NCBI GenBank assembly: GCA_023412715.1
Contig: JAEZCC010000047.1
Coordinates: 1 to 64,000, forward strand
DNA from: Bacillota bacterium
GTDB taxonomy: Bacteria; Bacillota; Clostridia; Oscillospirales; Acutalibacteraceae
Reading direction: 5' to 3'
Length of the DNA: 64,000 bases
Shown here: piece by piece, positions 31,734-39,802 of the stretch
Layout of the letters: each line of letters begins with the position of its first letter
Numbering within the stretch: the first letter of the stretch is position 1
Translations under genes and position numbers: made by a program
The notes under the pieces: model-generated
Databases searched by the model: none
Told to the model about the DNA's origin: nothing
Seen by the model: the letters and a program-made list of their open reading frames with translations, nothing else

Positions 31734-33017
31734 TCACTTCCTTATGACGTCCGCGCCGACGTACCTGCGCAGCACCTCCGGAACGGTGACGCTGCCGTCG
31801 GCATTCTGGTACTGTTCGACGATAGCGGGCAATACGCGGCTTGTCGCCAGGCCGGAAGCGTTCAGCGTATGCACGAACTGCGTCTTTCCGTCCTCCCCGC
31901 GAAACCTGACGTTCCCGCGGCGGGCCTGGTAGTCGCGCGCGTTCGAGGCTGAGCTGACCTCTTTGTAGATGCCCATGCTGGGGATCCAGACCTCGATGTC
32001 GTAGGTGCGCGCCATCGAGAACGAGCAGTCCCCCGCCGCCAGCTTGCTGAGGCGGTAGTGAAGCCCAAGCTCCTGCACAAGGTGCTCCGCCTTGCCCACA
32101 AGCTCTTCGAACGCCTTGTCCGACTCATCCGGCTTCGTGTACTGGACCATCTCGACCTTGTTGAACTGGTGCCCGCGGATCATGCCGCGCTCTTCCGAGC
32201 GGTAGCTGCCGGCCTCGCGGCGGTAGCAGGGCGTGTAGGCGATATATTTCTTCGGCAGCTCGCCGGGCGAAAGGATCTCGTCGCGATGCAGGTTGACGAG
32301 GGCCGTCTCCGCCGTGGGGAGCAGGAATTTCTTGTCCGCGCTCGTGGGGTTGGCAATCCAGTAGACCTCGTCGCCGAACTTCGGGAACTGGCCGGCGACG
32401 TAGCCGCACTCGTAATTCAGCATATGCGGCACCAGCATCAGCTCGTACCCGTCGCGGACATGCTCGTCGATGAAAAAGTTGAGCAGCGCCCACTCGAGAC
32501 GCGCGCCCGTGCCGCAGTAAATCCAAGAGCCGGCGCCGGCAAGCTTCGCGCCGCGCTGGTAGTCGATAAGGTGCAGGCTCTCGCACAGCTCCACGTGGTT
32601 CTTCGGGGTAAAGCCCGTAAACTTCGGCTGCTCGCCGAAATAGCGCAGCGGCTTGTTGTTTTCCTTGCCGCCGGCGGCGACGTCCGCGTCCGGCATGTTG
32701 GGGAGGCTCAGCAGCAGCGTCTTCTGCTTCTCTTCCATCTCGTCGAGCTGCGCCGCGCACTCTTTCACCTGGCCCGCCAGCGTCTTCATGCGGGCCATCA
32801 GTTCGGAGGCGTCGCCGCCCTGTTTCTTGATCTGCGGAATCTGCCTGCTCGCGGCGTTCTGCTCCGCGCGCATCGACTCGGCGCGGGCCGTGATTTCCCT
32901 GCGCTGCGCATCGATGGCCAGGATGTCGTCGACGATGGCGTCCGCGTCGTAATTCCGTTTTTTCGCGCCTGCCTTGATGGATTCCGGTTTGCTGCGAATC
33001 AGTTTGATGTCTATCAT
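31734..33017 (-). CDS. serS: Seryl-tRNA synthetase
   Basis: SerS (427 aa) charges tRNA-Ser. It has the N-terminal coiled-coil arm (residues about 25-105, which binds the long variable arm) and the class II catalytic core with motif 2 (YRREAGSYRSEERGMIRGHQ) and motif 3 (ASGLATSRVLPAIVEQYQ). It is complete and lies in its usual place just downstream of parA-parB. Confidence 0.97.
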   Translation of the reverse strand: MIDIKLIRSKPESIKAGAKKRNYDADAIVDDILAIDAQRREITARAESMRAEQNAASRQIPQIKKQGGDASELMARMKTLAGQVKECAAQLDEMEEKQKTLLLSLPNMPDADVAAGGKENNKPLRYFGEQPKFTGFTPKNHVELCESLHLIDYQRGAKLAGAGSWIYCGTGARLEWALLNFFIDEHVRDGYELMLVPHMLNYECGYVAGQFPKFGDEVYWIANPTSADKKFLLPTAETALVNLHRDEILSPGELPKKYIAYTPCYRREAGSYRSEERGMIRGHQFNKVEMVQYTKPDESDKAFEELVGKAEHLVQELGLHYRLSKLAAGDCSFSMARTYDIEVWIPSMGIYKEVSSASNARDYQARRGNVRFRGEDGKTQFVHTLNASGLATSRVLPAIVEQYQNADGSVTVPEVLRRYVGADVIRK

Positions 33018-33082
33018 TTTTCTCTGCTCCTCAAGTTTGTCCGCCGCGCGGGCGGGAATCTTTATTGTCTTGCGCCGTCCTC

Positions 33083-33928
33083 TTATTCTCTGGAGATCCG
33101 CTTCAGCAGCTGGGAAAGATCTTCCTCGCCGTAAAACTCAATCTGAAGCACGCCGCGGCGCTTCGTCCCGCTGACGTGCACCTTGCGCCCGAGCTGCTCT
33201 TTCAGGGCGAGCTCCGCTTCCTCGTAATAGCGGATATGGCTGCGCCTCTGCGGAGATTTCGGTTTGGCGTTCGCCTTCTGCGCCATTTTCTCGATCTCGC
33301 GCACGGAAGCGCCGTCCGCAGCGGCTTTCGCCGCCGCCCGCATGCTTTCCGCATCCGGGAAGCTCAGAAGCGTCCTCGCGTGCCCGGCCGAGATGCCCCC
33401 GCTGCTCACAAGCTTCACGATCTCCGGCGGAAGATTTAAAAGCCGCAGGGCGTTCGCCACGGCCGGACGCGATTTGCCGACCGTTTTCGCGACCTCGTCC
33501 TGCGTCATGCCGTAGGTGTCAATCAGCGACTGGAAGCCCTGCGCCTCTTCCATGGGGTTCAGGTCCTCGCGCTGCAGGTTTTCAATCAGCGCGTACTCCA
33601 TCACCTGGCTGTCCGACATGTCGCGCACGACGGCCGGGACCTCCGAAAGCCCGGCCCTCCTCGCCGCGCGCCAGCGGCGCTCGCCGGCCACAATCTGGTA
33701 CCCGCCGCCCATCAGCGGCCGCACCAGAAGCGGCTGCAGCACGCCGTGCTGTGAAATGGAATCCGCCAGCTCGGACAAGGACTGCTCGTCGAACACGCGG
33801 CGCGGCTGCGCCCGGTTCGGTTCCAGCTCCGCCGTTTTCAGCATGACGGCGGTACGCTCGCCCTCGGTGTCGTTTTCGGCAAAGATTGCGTCGAGTCCTT
33901 TGCCAAGCCCTCCTTTTTTTGCCGCCAT
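33083..33928 (-). CDS. parB: Chromosome-partitioning protein ParB (Spo0J)
   Basis: ParB (281 aa) is a CTP-dependent clamp that loads at parS sites near the origin and spreads. The CTP-binding box is VAGERRWRAARRAGL, the second box is LIENLQREDLNPMEEAQGF, the helix-turn-helix is TQDEVAKTVGKSRPAVANALRLL, and the C-terminal dimerisation domain follows a short linker. parS-like sites are present at 34896, 37954 and, weaker, 48418. It follows parA after two bases. Confidence 0.96.
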   Translation of the reverse strand: MAAKKGGLGKGLDAIFAENDTEGERTAVMLKTAELEPNRAQPRRVFDEQSLSELADSISQHGVLQPLLVRPLMGGGYQIVAGERRWRAARRAGLSEVPAVVRDMSDSQVMEYALIENLQREDLNPMEEAQGFQSLIDTYGMTQDEVAKTVGKSRPAVANALRLLNLPPEIVKLVSSGGISAGHARTLLSFPDAESMRAAAKAAADGASVREIEKMAQKANAKPKSPQRRSHIRYYEEAELALKEQLGRKVHVSGTKRRGVLQIEFYGEEDLSQLLKRISRE

Positions 33929-33930
33929 CG

Positions 33931-34713
33931 TTATGATTCCCGCCTTCCGTTCATCTGTATGATTTCATCCGCAAGGCTGTCGTATGCCTGCGCCCCGCGG
34001 CTCGTGCGGTCGAAATACTGAATCGGTTTGCCGAAGCTCGGCGCCTCGGAAAGACGCACGGCCCGCGGGATGACAGAAGCGAACACCCTGCGCGGAAAAT
34101 ATTTCTTGACTTCTTCCACAACCTGCTGCGTCAGGTTCAGCCGCCCGTCGTACATGGTGAGCAGCACGCCCTCAATCTCCAGCCGATCGTTGTACTGGCG
34201 CTTGACCCTGCGCACCGTGTTCATCAGCTGCGAAAGCCCTTCCAGCGCATAGTATTCGCACTGAATGGGCACCAGCAGCGTGTCCGCGGCGCTCAGCGCG
34301 TTCGTCGTGATGATGCCGAGCGACGGCGGGCAGTCAATCAGGATAAAGTCGTACTCCGCCGCCACGGGCGCGAGGGCCGTCTTCAGCCTCGCCTCGCGGT
34401 GCTCCATGTCGACAAGCTCGACTTCCCCGCCCGCAAGATCCATGCTCGAGGGAACGAGGTCCAGGCCGTCGAATTCCGTATGGATGCGAACGTCTTTGAG
34501 CTCCGCGCCGCCAATCAGCACCTCGTAGACCGTATTTTTGAGCTTTCTGCGGTCGATGCCGACGCCGCTGGAGGAATTTCCCTGCGGATCGATGTCGACA
34601 AGGAGCGTTTTTCTGCCCTTCTGCCCGAAGGCCGCGGAAAGATTGACCGCCGTGGTGGTTTTGCCGACTCCGCCCTTCTGGTTCGCAATCGCGATGATTT
34701 TCCCCAATCCCAT
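33931..34713 (-). CDS. parA: Chromosome-partitioning ATPase ParA (Soj)
   Basis: ParA (260 aa) is a Walker-type ATPase that, with ParB, organises the origin region and regulates DnaA. The deviant Walker A motif KGGVGKTTTAVNLSAAF is at the N-terminus; Walker A' DIDPQGNSSSGVG and Walker B FILIDCPPSLG follow. I use ATG 34713 with AAGGGGGG directly upstream; a TTG two codons later is equally possible. A promoter (TTTATC 34816-34811, TATAAT 34793-34788, 17-base spacer) drives it independently of noc. Confidence 0.95.
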   Translation of the reverse strand: MGLGKIIAIANQKGGVGKTTTAVNLSAAFGQKGRKTLLVDIDPQGNSSSGVGIDRRKLKNTVYEVLIGGAELKDVRIHTEFDGLDLVPSSMDLAGGEVELVDMEHREARLKTALAPVAAEYDFILIDCPPSLGIITTNALSAADTLLVPIQCEYYALEGLSQLMNTVRRVKRQYNDRLEIEGVLLTMYDGRLNLTQQVVEEVKKYFPRRVFASVIPRAVRLSEAPSFGKPIQYFDRTSRGAQAYDSLADEIIQMNGRRES

Positions 34714-34787
34714 CCCCCCTTCTGTGGAAACGTGTCCTGCGGCTCTTCCGCGGATTGACGCCAAAAGTATTTTCAATGATTTTTTAT

Positions 34788-34816
34788 ATTATAGCACGAC
34801 TTGCAGACGAGATAAA
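34788..34816 (-). promoter_or_regulatory. parA-parB promoter
   Basis: On the minus strand TTTATC and TATAAT are 17 bases apart, about 75 bases upstream of the parA start. A perfect -10 box with a weak -35 is consistent with moderate constitutive expression or ParB autoregulation, because a parS site lies 80 bases further upstream. Confidence 0.55.
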
Positions 34817-34895
34817 GTCTCTTTTGCCTGTTTTTGTTTTGCAAAAATCGTTTCATTTTCCTGGAAAGCTGCGCCGGCGCTGGATTTCCGGCCGA

Positions 34896-34911
34896 TGTTT
34901 CATGTGAAACA
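34896..34911. promoter_or_regulatory. parS site upstream of parA
   Basis: TGTTTCATGTGAAACA is a near-perfect inverted repeat that differs from the Bacillus subtilis parS consensus (TGTTNCACGTGAAACA) at one central base. It lies in the gap between parA and noc, the expected neighbourhood for ParB loading. Confidence 0.85.
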
Positions 34912-35082
34912 GAGGGGCGTGCCGGCAAAATAAACCGATGCGCTCTTCCATGATGCCCTGCGGCGGGGCACGGCTCCTCCGCGCCTGCGGTCTGGCCGGG
35001 ATGTGTGCGGGCGCGCGGTGCTTTGGGGCAACGCCGGAGCGGCACACAGTCCCGGGCGGGCCGGCGCGCAGGTTTCACACCG

Positions 35083-35241
35083 CTGACCGAGTACGTTTTG
35101 TGGCCAAAGGCCGCGGGAGTTCTGCGCTCAAGCCGCGTGGCCCATATTTTCGGCAGGCTGAACCTGCACGCAATTTTACACACAGCCAGCTGAGTACGTT
35201 TCGGGCCAAAGGCCGCGGGAGTTCTGCGTCCGGCCGCGTGG
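35083..35241. repeat. Direct repeat pair in the parA-noc gap
   Basis: Copy 1 (35083-35140) and copy 2 (35189-35241) share GAGTACGTTT, then GGCCAAAGGCCGCGGGAG, TTCTGCG and CCGCGTGG, at a 103-base period. Open frames here translate to repetitive, composition-biased peptides with no family match. The whole 34817-35687 interval holds no convincing gene. It carries the parS site, these repeats and two terminators, and looks like an intergenic repeat element inserted between two normally adjacent genes. Confidence 0.7.
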
Positions 35242-35473
35242 TGCTCCAACTTTCTGGAAAAGTAAGCCTGCCGGGAGTTTCCCGGTGCTCACCCGCCAAA
35301 ACAGTCTTAAAGTTTCTTCCGTGGCCCATGGCGGGGCGATGCCGGAGCACTCGCTTCGCGGCGCTCCTGCGTTGCCCCTGAACCGCTGCGCTTGCACCCT
35401 ATCCCGGACAGGCCGTGAGCACCGGGTAAATCCGCGGAAAATAGAACCTTCACAGTACTTTGAAATAAAAATC

Positions 35474-35502
35474 GGCGGGAGCAGTCCAAAGACTCTCCCG
35501 CC
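35474..35502 (-). terminator. Second terminator in the parA-noc gap
   Basis: GGCGGGAG plus AGTC (35474-35486, one bulged base) pairs with GACT plus CTCCCGCC (35491-35502). On the minus strand a T run (plus AAAAA near 35467-35471) follows. No gene ending here is visible, so it may back up the noc terminator or belong to the repeat element. Confidence 0.6.
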
Positions 35503-35609
35503 AAAATAAGCTGCTTGATTCCCCCCGCACCAAACGGCGGGGTTTGCCCCGGCGACACGCTGCGGTGGAGCAGTGCTGGCCATACCTGCTGGGCTGTGCC
35601 TTTCTGCAC

Positions 35610-35641
35610 AAAAGGGGCCGGATTTTCATCCGGCCCCTTTT
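35610..35641. terminator. Bidirectional terminator after noc
   Basis: AAAAGGGGCCGGAT (35610-35623) and ATCCGGCCCCTTTT (35628-35641) form a perfect 14-pair stem with a four-base loop and T runs on both strands. It lies 47 bases after the noc stop. Confidence 0.85.
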
Positions 35642-35687
35642 GCGGGAAATGATATAGGGAAATAGGAGTAAAAACTTGTAAGCTGTT

Positions 35688-36536
35688 TCAGGCGGGCCTG
35701 CGGCCTCCCGCGGTGGCCTGCGTTTTTGGGATGCGGACAATGCACTCTATATATTCTTCCGTTTCGCTTTTCAGCGTCTGGGCGTTGATGCCGCTCTGCT
35801 TCATGGTCTGCACGGCGTGCGAAATGGTATTGAGAAATATCCTCACGTCTTTTACAACAGGGGTCTGATGCTGCCTGCAGGTATCTTCGCCCGCAATCAG
35901 CTTCAGTATGTATTCATCCGTCTGGCGGACGTTGTACCGCCTTTCAATGATGCAGGCCAGCGCCTTCGCCCGCAGCTCGTCGTCGTCTATACGGAGAAGC
36001 GCCCTCGCGTGGCGTTCCGTAAGGCCCGCGGCCATGATCTTTTCGCGCTCGTCGCCGGAAAAACGCAGCAGCCGCAGCTTGTTCGCCACGGCGGACTGGC
36101 TCTTGCCAAGGCGGTATGCCGCCTCTTCCTGCGTGACGTGCCAGGTCTCAATCAGCCTGCGGATTCCCTCGGCCTCCTCAAACATCTCGAGGTCCTGGCG
36201 CTGCATGTTCTCCGTCATCGCCATGACGGCGCTGGCGTCTGCCGAACAGTCGCTCACAATGCAGGGGACCGCCGCCATCCCGGCCATGCGGCACGCGCGA
36301 AGGCGCCGCTCGCCCGCGACAAGCTCGTAGCCGCCCGCAACGCGCCGGACGATAAGCGGCTGGATCAGCCCGTTGACCCGTATGCTCTGCGAAAGGTTCT
36401 CCATCTCCTGCTCATCGAAAATCCTACGGGGCTGCGAAGGGTTCGGCTCGATTTTCTCGACGCCGAGTTCGACCACCCTGTTTCTGTCGTTTCGATGCAA
36501 CGCGCCCGCCTCCCTTCCGGATTTCAGGACAAGCAT
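35688..36536 (-). CDS. noc: Nucleoid occlusion protein Noc (ParB paralogue)
   Basis: Noc (282 aa) is a ParB-family CTPase that blocks division over the nucleoid. It shares the ParB boxes (VAGERRLRACRMAGM, MTENMQRQDLEMFEEAEG) and a helix-turn-helix (TQEEAAYRLGKSQSAVANKLRLLR). Its place directly after rsmG is that of B. subtilis noc. The N-terminal start (GGAGG five bases before ATG 36536) lacks the long amphipathic membrane helix of Bacillus Noc, so membrane binding is uncertain. It could be a second ParB-like protein with another role. Confidence 0.85.
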   Translation of the reverse strand: MLVLKSGREAGALHRNDRNRVVELGVEKIEPNPSQPRRIFDEQEMENLSQSIRVNGLIQPLIVRRVAGGYELVAGERRLRACRMAGMAAVPCIVSDCSADASAVMAMTENMQRQDLEMFEEAEGIRRLIETWHVTQEEAAYRLGKSQSAVANKLRLLRFSGDEREKIMAAGLTERHARALLRIDDDELRAKALACIIERRYNVRQTDEYILKLIAGEDTCRQHQTPVVKDVRIFLNTISHAVQTMKQSGINAQTLKSETEEYIECIVRIPKTQATAGGRRPA

Positions 36537-36781
36537 AACACCCTCCGCCGGAAAAATTTGTAGAATTTGGGACCCGCCCGAAAATATTCACTTTTCTGTC
36601 CGCGGGCCTGCCTGCGCGGAAATCCTCTCCGCCTCGGCCGCATCTGGTCGAATCCGGCCTTGTTTTCCACAATCCGACGCCATTCTGTTGAAAGATCTCC
36701 TTCCCGCGAGAAAATCGCCTGCCCGCTCGGGGAAAATTTTCTGCATCCCCGCTGGATTTCAGCCAAAAAACTCCGGGCATG

Positions 36782-36809
36782 AAAAAACGGGACGGAAAGT
36801 TCCGTCCCG
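36782..36809 (-). terminator. Terminator after rsmG
   Basis: CGGGACGGAA (36788-36797) pairs with TTCCGTCCCG (36800-36809). Six T follow on the minus strand (plus A run 36782-36787). The remaining noc-rsmG gap (36537-36781) shows no gene. It must contain the noc promoter, but I see no clear -35/-10 pair. Confidence 0.85.
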
Positions 36810-36853
36810 CGAAAGTTTTCAACCGGATTGGTCCTCAAAGTGGAAAAACAGCG

Positions 36854-37570
36854 TCAGCCCAACGGCTGCTTTGCGATTTTCGATCCGTGCCTCGGGTACA
36901 AAGCCGGAATCGGCCCCGCGCGGCGGAAGAGATAGACGCTGCGCGCGTCGCCCGCCGGCAGGGCGTACTCTTTCACGGCCTCGACGCGGCAGGCGAGCGC
37001 GGCGGCGGCTTTTTTCGCTCCGGCGTCCTCTTCCGGCGAAACGCGGCCCTTCATCGCGGCAAAAACGCCGTCCGGTTTCAGAAACGGCAGGCAGTACTCG
37101 CACAGCACCGGCATCGCCGCGACCGCCCGCGCCGTGACAAACCCAAATTTTCCGCGGTACTGCGCCTGCCGCGCGGCTTCTTCCGCCCGCGCGTGGACCA
37201 GCTCCGCACAAAGGCCGAGCTCCTTTCGCAGCGCTTCCAGAAACGCAAGGCGCTTGTTCAGGGAATCCAGCAGCGTCAGCCGCAGATCGGGGCGCAGAAT
37301 CCCAAGCGGCACGCCAGGAAAGCCGGCGCCGGTCCCGACGTCCAGCACCGATTCGCCCTGCGCGGGCGCGAACGCTTTCAGCAGAAGCGCGCTGTCGAGA
37401 AAATGCTTGACCGCAATCCCTTCCGGATCCGTGATGGCCGTCAGGTTCATTTTTCCGTTCCATTCGGTCAGCAGGCCGGTATAGACGCGGAACCGCTCCT
37501 CCTGCTCCTGCGTCATTTCAATCCCGTATCCCCGCGCGTACTCCCGAAAAAGCGAGGCGGCGTCGCTCAT
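36854..37570 (-). CDS. rsmG: 16S rRNA (guanine-527-N7) methyltransferase
   Basis: RsmG/GidB (238 aa) methylates G527 of 16S rRNA with SAM. Signatures are NLTAITDPEGIAVKHFLDSA, the SAM loop VLDVGTGAGFPGVPLGI and LDSLNKRLAFLEAL. It overlaps mnmG by four bases and is in its conserved place between mnmG and noc. Confidence 0.95.
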   Translation of the reverse strand: MSDAASLFREYARGYGIEMTQEQEERFRVYTGLLTEWNGKMNLTAITDPEGIAVKHFLDSALLLKAFAPAQGESVLDVGTGAGFPGVPLGILRPDLRLTLLDSLNKRLAFLEALRKELGLCAELVHARAEEAARQAQYRGKFGFVTARAVAAMPVLCEYCLPFLKPDGVFAAMKGRVSPEEDAGAKKAAAALACRVEAVKEYALPAGDARSVYLFRRAGPIPALYPRHGSKIAKQPLG

Positions 37571-39579
37571 ACCGCGGTCCCCTCCTCTTTTCTGCGGCTC
37601 AGCCAGATCAGCAGCACCGAGATGTCCGCCGGACTGACGCCCGAGATGCGCGCCGCCTGGCCGATGTTCGCCGGTCGGACGGCCTGCAGCTTCTCCTGCG
37701 CTTCTTTCCGCAGCCCGACGATTTTCGTATAATCCGCGTCTTTCGGAAGCAGGCGGCCCTCTAGCCTGCGCGTTTCCGCAATCTGCGCCTTCTGCCGGGC
37801 GATGTAGCCCTCGTATTTGATTTCAATCTCCGCGTTTTCGAATACGGAATCGGGGCAGTCCGGCCTGCCGGCGTCCACCGGCTTCAGAATCCGGTAGTCA
37901 AGCTGCGGCCTGCGGATCAGCTCGGAGAGCTTCACGCCTGTCGTCACGGGCGATGTTTCATGTGAAACAAGCAGTTCGTTCAGTTCCCGCGACGGCGGCA
38001 GGACCGTGCGCCCGACCCGCTGCAGCTCGCGCTTTTTGCGATCCTCTTTTTCGAGGAAGCGCTCCCAGCGCCCGTCTGAAATCAGGCCGATCCGCCGCCC
38101 GACGGGGGTCAGGCGCTCGTCGGCGTTGTCCTGCCTCAGAACGAGGCGGTACTCGCTGCGCGACGTCATCATGCGGTACGGCTCTTCCGTGCCCTTCGTA
38201 ATCAGGTCGTCGACAAGCGTACCGATATAGCTGCCCGCCCGGTCGAGAACCATCGGCTCGCAGCCGAGGATCTTCAGCGCGGCGTTGACGCCGGCGACAA
38301 GGCCCTGCGCGGCCGCCTCCTCGTAGCCGGAGCTTCCGTTGAACTGCCCGGCCCCGTACAGGCCGGGGAAATCCTTGAACTCCAGCGTCGCGTCCATCTG
38401 GCACGGGTCGGCGCAGTCGTACTCGATGGCGTAGGCCGCGCGCATGATCTCGACATGCTCCAGGCCGGGGATGGTGCGGTAAAACTCGGCCTGCACCTCC
38501 TCCGGCAGCGACGTGCTCATGCCCTGCAGGTACATCTCTTCGGTGTCGAGGCCGCACGGCTCGATGAAGAGCTGATGGCGCTTTTTGTCGGCGAAGCGGA
38601 TGATTTTCGTCTCGATGCTGGGGCAGTAGCGCGGGCCGATGCCGGTGATGCCGCCGGTAAAAAGCTGGGAGCGGTCCAGATTTTTAAGGATGATCTCCTT
38701 CGTCTTTTCGTTCGTCCAGGAAACATAGCATTCCGCGCGGTTGACGCCGGGCGTCAGCGTGTCGTAGGAAAACGGCACCACGGGGTCGTCGCCGCGCTGG
38801 ACTTCAAGCCCGCTGAAATCGATGCTGGAGCGCAGCACGCGCGCGGGCGTGCCGGTCTTGAACCGGCGCAGGCGGATGCCGAGCTTCCGGAACGAATCCG
38901 CGAGAAAGGCGGCGGGGAACATCCCGTCCGGGCCGGAGTCATAAGAAATCTCTCCCACAAAGATTTTCCCGGTCAGGTAAGTCCCCGTCGCCACGACGAC
39001 GGCCTTCGCCTCGTACGCCGCGCCGAAACGCGTCGTCAGCAGCCAGTTCCCGCTCTCTGCGCGTTCGAGGGAGATCACTTCCTCCTGCTTGAGCAGCAGG
39101 TTCGGCTGAAGCTCCAGCTTGTGCTTCATAATCTTGCCGTACTCCCGCCGGTCGATCTGCGCGCGCAGGGAATGGACGGCGGGGCCCTTGCCGCGGTTGA
39201 GCATCCGGCTCTGGATGAAGCAGGCGTCCGTGGTGCGGCCCATCTCGCCGCCGAGCGCGTCGATCTCGCGTACCAGGTGGCCCTTGGCCGTGCCGCCTAT
39301 GGACGGGTTGCATGGGCAGTTGCCCACGGCGTCAAGATTGATGGTGAACACCGCGGTCAGGCAGCCGAGGCGCGCGGAAGCGAGAGCCGCTTCGATTCCC
39401 GCGTGGCCCGCGCCGATCACAGCGACGTCCAGCTTCCCGGCATCATAGCGGCGTGTCGCCGCAGCCGCGCCGCGCCGTTCGGCGGATCGGAACTCCTGGG
39501 CCGCGGCCGGCGCGGAAGCCTCCGGATTCTCCCGATCGGCAGAATCCGCAGCGTCAAGTTTTCCCGCATTACTGTTCAT
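37567..39579 (-). CDS. mnmG: tRNA U34 carboxymethylaminomethyl-modifying enzyme MnmG, extended N-terminus
   Basis: MnmG/GidA (670 aa) is an FAD protein that, with MnmE, modifies wobble uridine 34. The FAD motif VIGAGHAGIEAALASARLG, the conserved CNPSIGGTAKGHLVREIDALGG and the C-terminal domain are intact. The protein has about 47 extra N-terminal residues rich in Ala, Glu and Arg before the usual start, and AGKLD occurs twice (residues about 5-9 and 48-52). AAGGAAGG precedes the first ATG. A parS site lies inside the gene (37954-37969). Confidence 0.94.
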   Translation of the reverse strand: MNSNAGKLDAADSADRENPEASAPAAAQEFRSAERRGAAAATRRYDAGKLDVAVIGAGHAGIEAALASARLGCLTAVFTINLDAVGNCPCNPSIGGTAKGHLVREIDALGGEMGRTTDACFIQSRMLNRGKGPAVHSLRAQIDRREYGKIMKHKLELQPNLLLKQEEVISLERAESGNWLLTTRFGAAYEAKAVVVATGTYLTGKIFVGEISYDSGPDGMFPAAFLADSFRKLGIRLRRFKTGTPARVLRSSIDFSGLEVQRGDDPVVPFSYDTLTPGVNRAECYVSWTNEKTKEIILKNLDRSQLFTGGITGIGPRYCPSIETKIIRFADKKRHQLFIEPCGLDTEEMYLQGMSTSLPEEVQAEFYRTIPGLEHVEIMRAAYAIEYDCADPCQMDATLEFKDFPGLYGAGQFNGSSGYEEAAAQGLVAGVNAALKILGCEPMVLDRAGSYIGTLVDDLITKGTEEPYRMMTSRSEYRLVLRQDNADERLTPVGRRIGLISDGRWERFLEKEDRKKRELQRVGRTVLPPSRELNELLVSHETSPVTTGVKLSELIRRPQLDYRILKPVDAGRPDCPDSVFENAEIEIKYEGYIARQKAQIAETRRLEGRLLPKDADYTKIVGLRKEAQEKLQAVRPANIGQAARISGVSPADISVLLIWLSRRKEEGTAV
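37954..37969. promoter_or_regulatory. parS site inside mnmG
   Basis: TGTTTCATGTGAAACA is identical over all 16 bases to the site at 34896-34911. In mnmG it encodes part of LLVSHETSPV on the minus strand. parS sites inside origin-proximal genes are common in Firmicutes. Confidence 0.85.
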
Positions 39580-39802
39580 TCATATGCCTTCCTTTGTAAG
39601 GTAGAAAAAACCAAAGCTGTCGTCTGTTTTTCTGATCCGGCCCGGGTGCCGGCGTGGTCTTCCTTGACGTTAAGACACGGAAGAAGAGCTTTTCAACCCG
39701 ATAAAAAAGCGGGAGCAGTTTCTTAGACTGTCCGGGCAAAAGAAAGCCCTCCATTCCCACCGGGCCATATGCCCGGCCGTACCCGCGGGGGCACCCCGCC
39801 GT

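Noticed and set aside
34773..35583. Several 90-160 codon frames in the parA-noc gap
   Set aside because: Translations only mirror the DNA repeats (for example RRTPAAFG twice) and have no proper start sites.
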